Positions 54,806-56,228 of a stretch of 56,228 nucleotides of DNA are shown here, one piece after another. The stretch's first letter is position 1. Each line of letters starts with the position of its first letter. Below the pieces are notes generated by a model, which made no database searches, was not told the origin of the DNA, and saw only the letters and a list, made by a program, of their open reading frames with translations. The DNA is taken from the NCBI GenBank assembly GCA_964434165.1, contig CAYSUS010000046.1, forward strand, positions 1 through 56,228, given 5' to 3'. This DNA comes from CAYSUS01 sp964434165. GTDB taxonomy: Bacteria > Planctomycetota > Planctomycetia > Pirellulales > Thermoguttaceae. The translations under genes were made by a program, and so were the position numbers.

Positions 54806-56101
54806 ATGGATCGCTCGGTTCCTCTCCTGTGGGTCTGCCTGCTTCTGGCCCAGCCTGCGACCGAGGTCCCTGCACGAGAGGAGTCCAAGGCCGAGCCGGG
54901 CCCGCAGCCCAAGATCGCTTCGAGCCGCCTCGACCGATGGGCCGGCGATCTGAACCACGACCGCTACGCCGTGCGCGAGGAGGCGGCGGAGCGTCTTGCG
55001 GCGGCGGGAGCCTCGGCCGCCGCGCCTCTGGCCAGGGCGGCCGAGGCCGAAAGCCTCGAGGCCGCGGTTCGCGCGGTGCGCATTCTCGCGGTGATCGCCC
55101 TGTCGGGCGACGCCCACGCGGAGGACGCGGCCCTCGACGCGCTGCGCAAGGTCGCCCGATCGCCCACGTCCCTAGGCGCCGCGCGGGCGGCGGAATACCT
55201 CGTCTGGCTCGATCAGGGCCGGCGGCATCGATCGCTCGAGGCCGTGAAGCTGCTGGGGGCCAGTGTCTCGCAGCAGTCCGGCGGCGTGCGGTTCATCAGG
55301 TGCGGCGCGCGCTGGCAGGGGGGCACGGAGGGCCTGGTCCATCTCCGCCGTATCGACCGGTTGGAGGCCGTGTCGCTGGAGCACTCGTCCCTGGGTGACG
55401 CCGCGCTAGCCCACCTGGCCGGGCTGCCGGAGCTTCGCAAGCTCTACCTGGGCGAGTCGGGCGTCAAGGGGCCGGGGCTGGCTCACCTGGCCGAGATGAA
55501 GCAGCTCACGTACCTCTCGCTGAAGGACCTGCCGCTGAAGTCCGGGGCCCTCGAGCACGTGGCGAAGATGACGGAACTCGAGTCGCTCGGGCTCGACGGC
55601 GCGAGCGTCACCGACGCCGGCCTGGCGCACCTGCGCCCGCTGGCCAGCCTCAAGACCCTGTGGCTGAGCGACGCGCCGATCACCGACAAGGGGCTTGCCA
55701 GCCTTCGCGGCCTGAAGCGGCTCCAGAGGCTGTACCTCTGCGATACGCCGGTCACCGGCACGGGCTACGTCCACCTCAAGGACCTGCCGGCGCTGACCTA
55801 CCTGAGCGCGAGGGGCACGAAGACGGACGACAGTGCCCTGGTGCATCTTGGTCAGATGAAGCAACTGGAGAATCTGGGCCTGGAAGAGACCCAGGTGACC
55901 GACAAGGGCCTGGAGCATCTCGTCGGGCTGGTGCAACTGGAGTGCCTTTGGCTCTCCGATACGGCCGTGACCGACGCCGGGCTGGAAACGCTGAAGAAGC
56001 TGACGGCCCTGACGCGGTTGCACCTGAAGGGGACGCAGGTCACGGACGAGGGCGTGGCGCGCCTCGAGCAGGCCCTCCCCAAGTGCCGGGTGATGCGGTG
56101 A
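54806..56101 (+). CDS. Secreted leucine-rich repeat protein
   Basis: 431 residues from the ATG at 54806, which gives a good signal peptide (MDRSVPLLWVCLLLAQPATE). An ATG at 54731 has a purine-rich AGGGAGA very close upstream but adds 25 residues that would spoil the signal. After the signal comes a HEAT-like helical part (LDRWAGDLNHDRYAVREEAA, SLEAAVRAVRILAVIAL). About ten leucine-rich repeats follow, each near 24 residues, such as GLEHLVGLVQLECLWLSDTA and GLAHLRPLASLKTLWLSDAP with the VTD(A/K)GL link. This repeat type is abundant in planctomycetes; the function is presumably protein or ligand binding outside the cytoplasm. Confidence 0.85.
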   Translation: MDRSVPLLWVCLLLAQPATEVPAREESKAEPGPQPKIASSRLDRWAGDLNHDRYAVREEAAERLAAAGASAAAPLARAAEAESLEAAVRAVRILAVIALSGDAHAEDAALDALRKVARSPTSLGAARAAEYLVWLDQGRRHRSLEAVKLLGASVSQQSGGVRFIRCGARWQGGTEGLVHLRRIDRLEAVSLEHSSLGDAALAHLAGLPELRKLYLGESGVKGPGLAHLAEMKQLTYLSLKDLPLKSGALEHVAKMTELESLGLDGASVTDAGLAHLRPLASLKTLWLSDAPITDKGLASLRGLKRLQRLYLCDTPVTGTGYVHLKDLPALTYLSARGTKTDDSALVHLGQMKQLENLGLEETQVTDKGLEHLVGLVQLECLWLSDTAVTDAGLETLKKLTALTRLHLKGTQVTDEGVARLEQALPKCRVMR

Positions 56102-56156
56102 GCGTCGGGCGGCTGCGCGCCCCGGTCCAGCCGCGCCGGCTGACGCGACTCACCAC

Positions 56157-56228
56157 TCACTCACCCCGCGGCCGGAGCGCCTTGGCGGCCTTCACCAGTT
56201 CAAGGTACTGCGTCCGATAGCCGCTCGC
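56157..56228 (-). CDS. C-terminal end of a further gene, possibly a YfbK-like VWA protein
   Basis: On the minus strand the frame entering from the right edge reads ASGYRTQYLELVKAAKALRP then RGE and a stop at 56157. The YR..YLELV..A pattern resembles the very end of YfbK/Ca-activated-channel-like VWA proteins. Only 23 residues are visible, so the identity is tentative. Confidence 0.4.
   Translation of the reverse strand, partial: ASGYRTQYLELVKAAKALRPRGE

Overview
The window is a GC-rich chromosomal stretch from a planctomycete, most likely a Pirellulales-like lineage, though the class is inferred and not proven. The evidence is the combination of Tat-exported Gfo/Idh/MocA oxidoreductases, a DUF1559-type protein, a PEP-CTERM protein with laminin-G-like domains, a ThuA-like protein, HEAT and leucine-rich repeat proteins, a thioredoxin-NHL protein and a phytanoyl-CoA dioxygenase. 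Genes lie on both strands in short operons. I see no tRNA, rRNA, CRISPR array, phage module or transposase.

Layout. 1-8.6 kb: the end of a glycogen debranching enzyme, an FmdB-like zinc ribbon, NAD(P)H-hydrate epimerase, a DUF3592 membrane protein, an orphan membrane-anchored TAXI-type binding protein and a 1092-residue secreted protein made of two similar halves. 8.9-14.5 kb: a diadenylate cyclase with a DacZ-like layout, a small planctomycete membrane protein, a THUMP-like methyltransferase and a multi-PAS histidine kinase. 15-22.4 kb: a Tat-exported aldo/keto reductase, a thioredoxin-NHL protein broken by a one-base frameshift in a run of eight C, a phytanoyl-CoA dioxygenase, a CNT nucleoside transporter and a zinc-ribbon/HEAT membrane protein. 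22.9-29.7 kb: a five-gene exported sugar-modification cluster (TIM-barrel isomerase, secreted Gfo/Idh protein, glycoside-hydrolase-like protein, two tandem Tat Gfo/Idh paralogues).

29.7-32.4 kb holds the most unusual gene: an 873-residue protein with two copies of an RNA polymerase alpha-CTD-like module, a sigma-70 region-4-like helix-turn-helix and further predicted winged-helix regions. 33-34.5 kb is a decay zone, with a DUF1559-like lipoprotein interrupted by an amber codon and a GxxExxY relic. 34.7-41.9 kb: cobalamin CbiET, a PIG-L deacetylase, then two methyltransferases followed by a betaine/ergothioneine-type ABC transporter. 42-47.4 kb: a PEP-CTERM protein, a ThuA-like protein, an esterase fragment abutting a repeat, a CPBP-family membrane protein and a VWA protein. 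47.6-52.3 kb: a leftward etfB-etfA-acyl-CoA dehydrogenase-fabI group. 52.6-56.2 kb: a sigma-54-type activator with a GAFTDA loop, a leucine-rich repeat protein and the end of a further gene.

Three families of small intergenic repeats run through the window: a ~100-bp element with MITE-like inverted ends (three copies and a partial one), a 31-bp perfect or near-perfect palindrome (three copies within 4.4 kb) and a GGCACAC/GTGTGCC palindrome (two copies). All starts, promoters and domain borders were read by eye. No database search was run.
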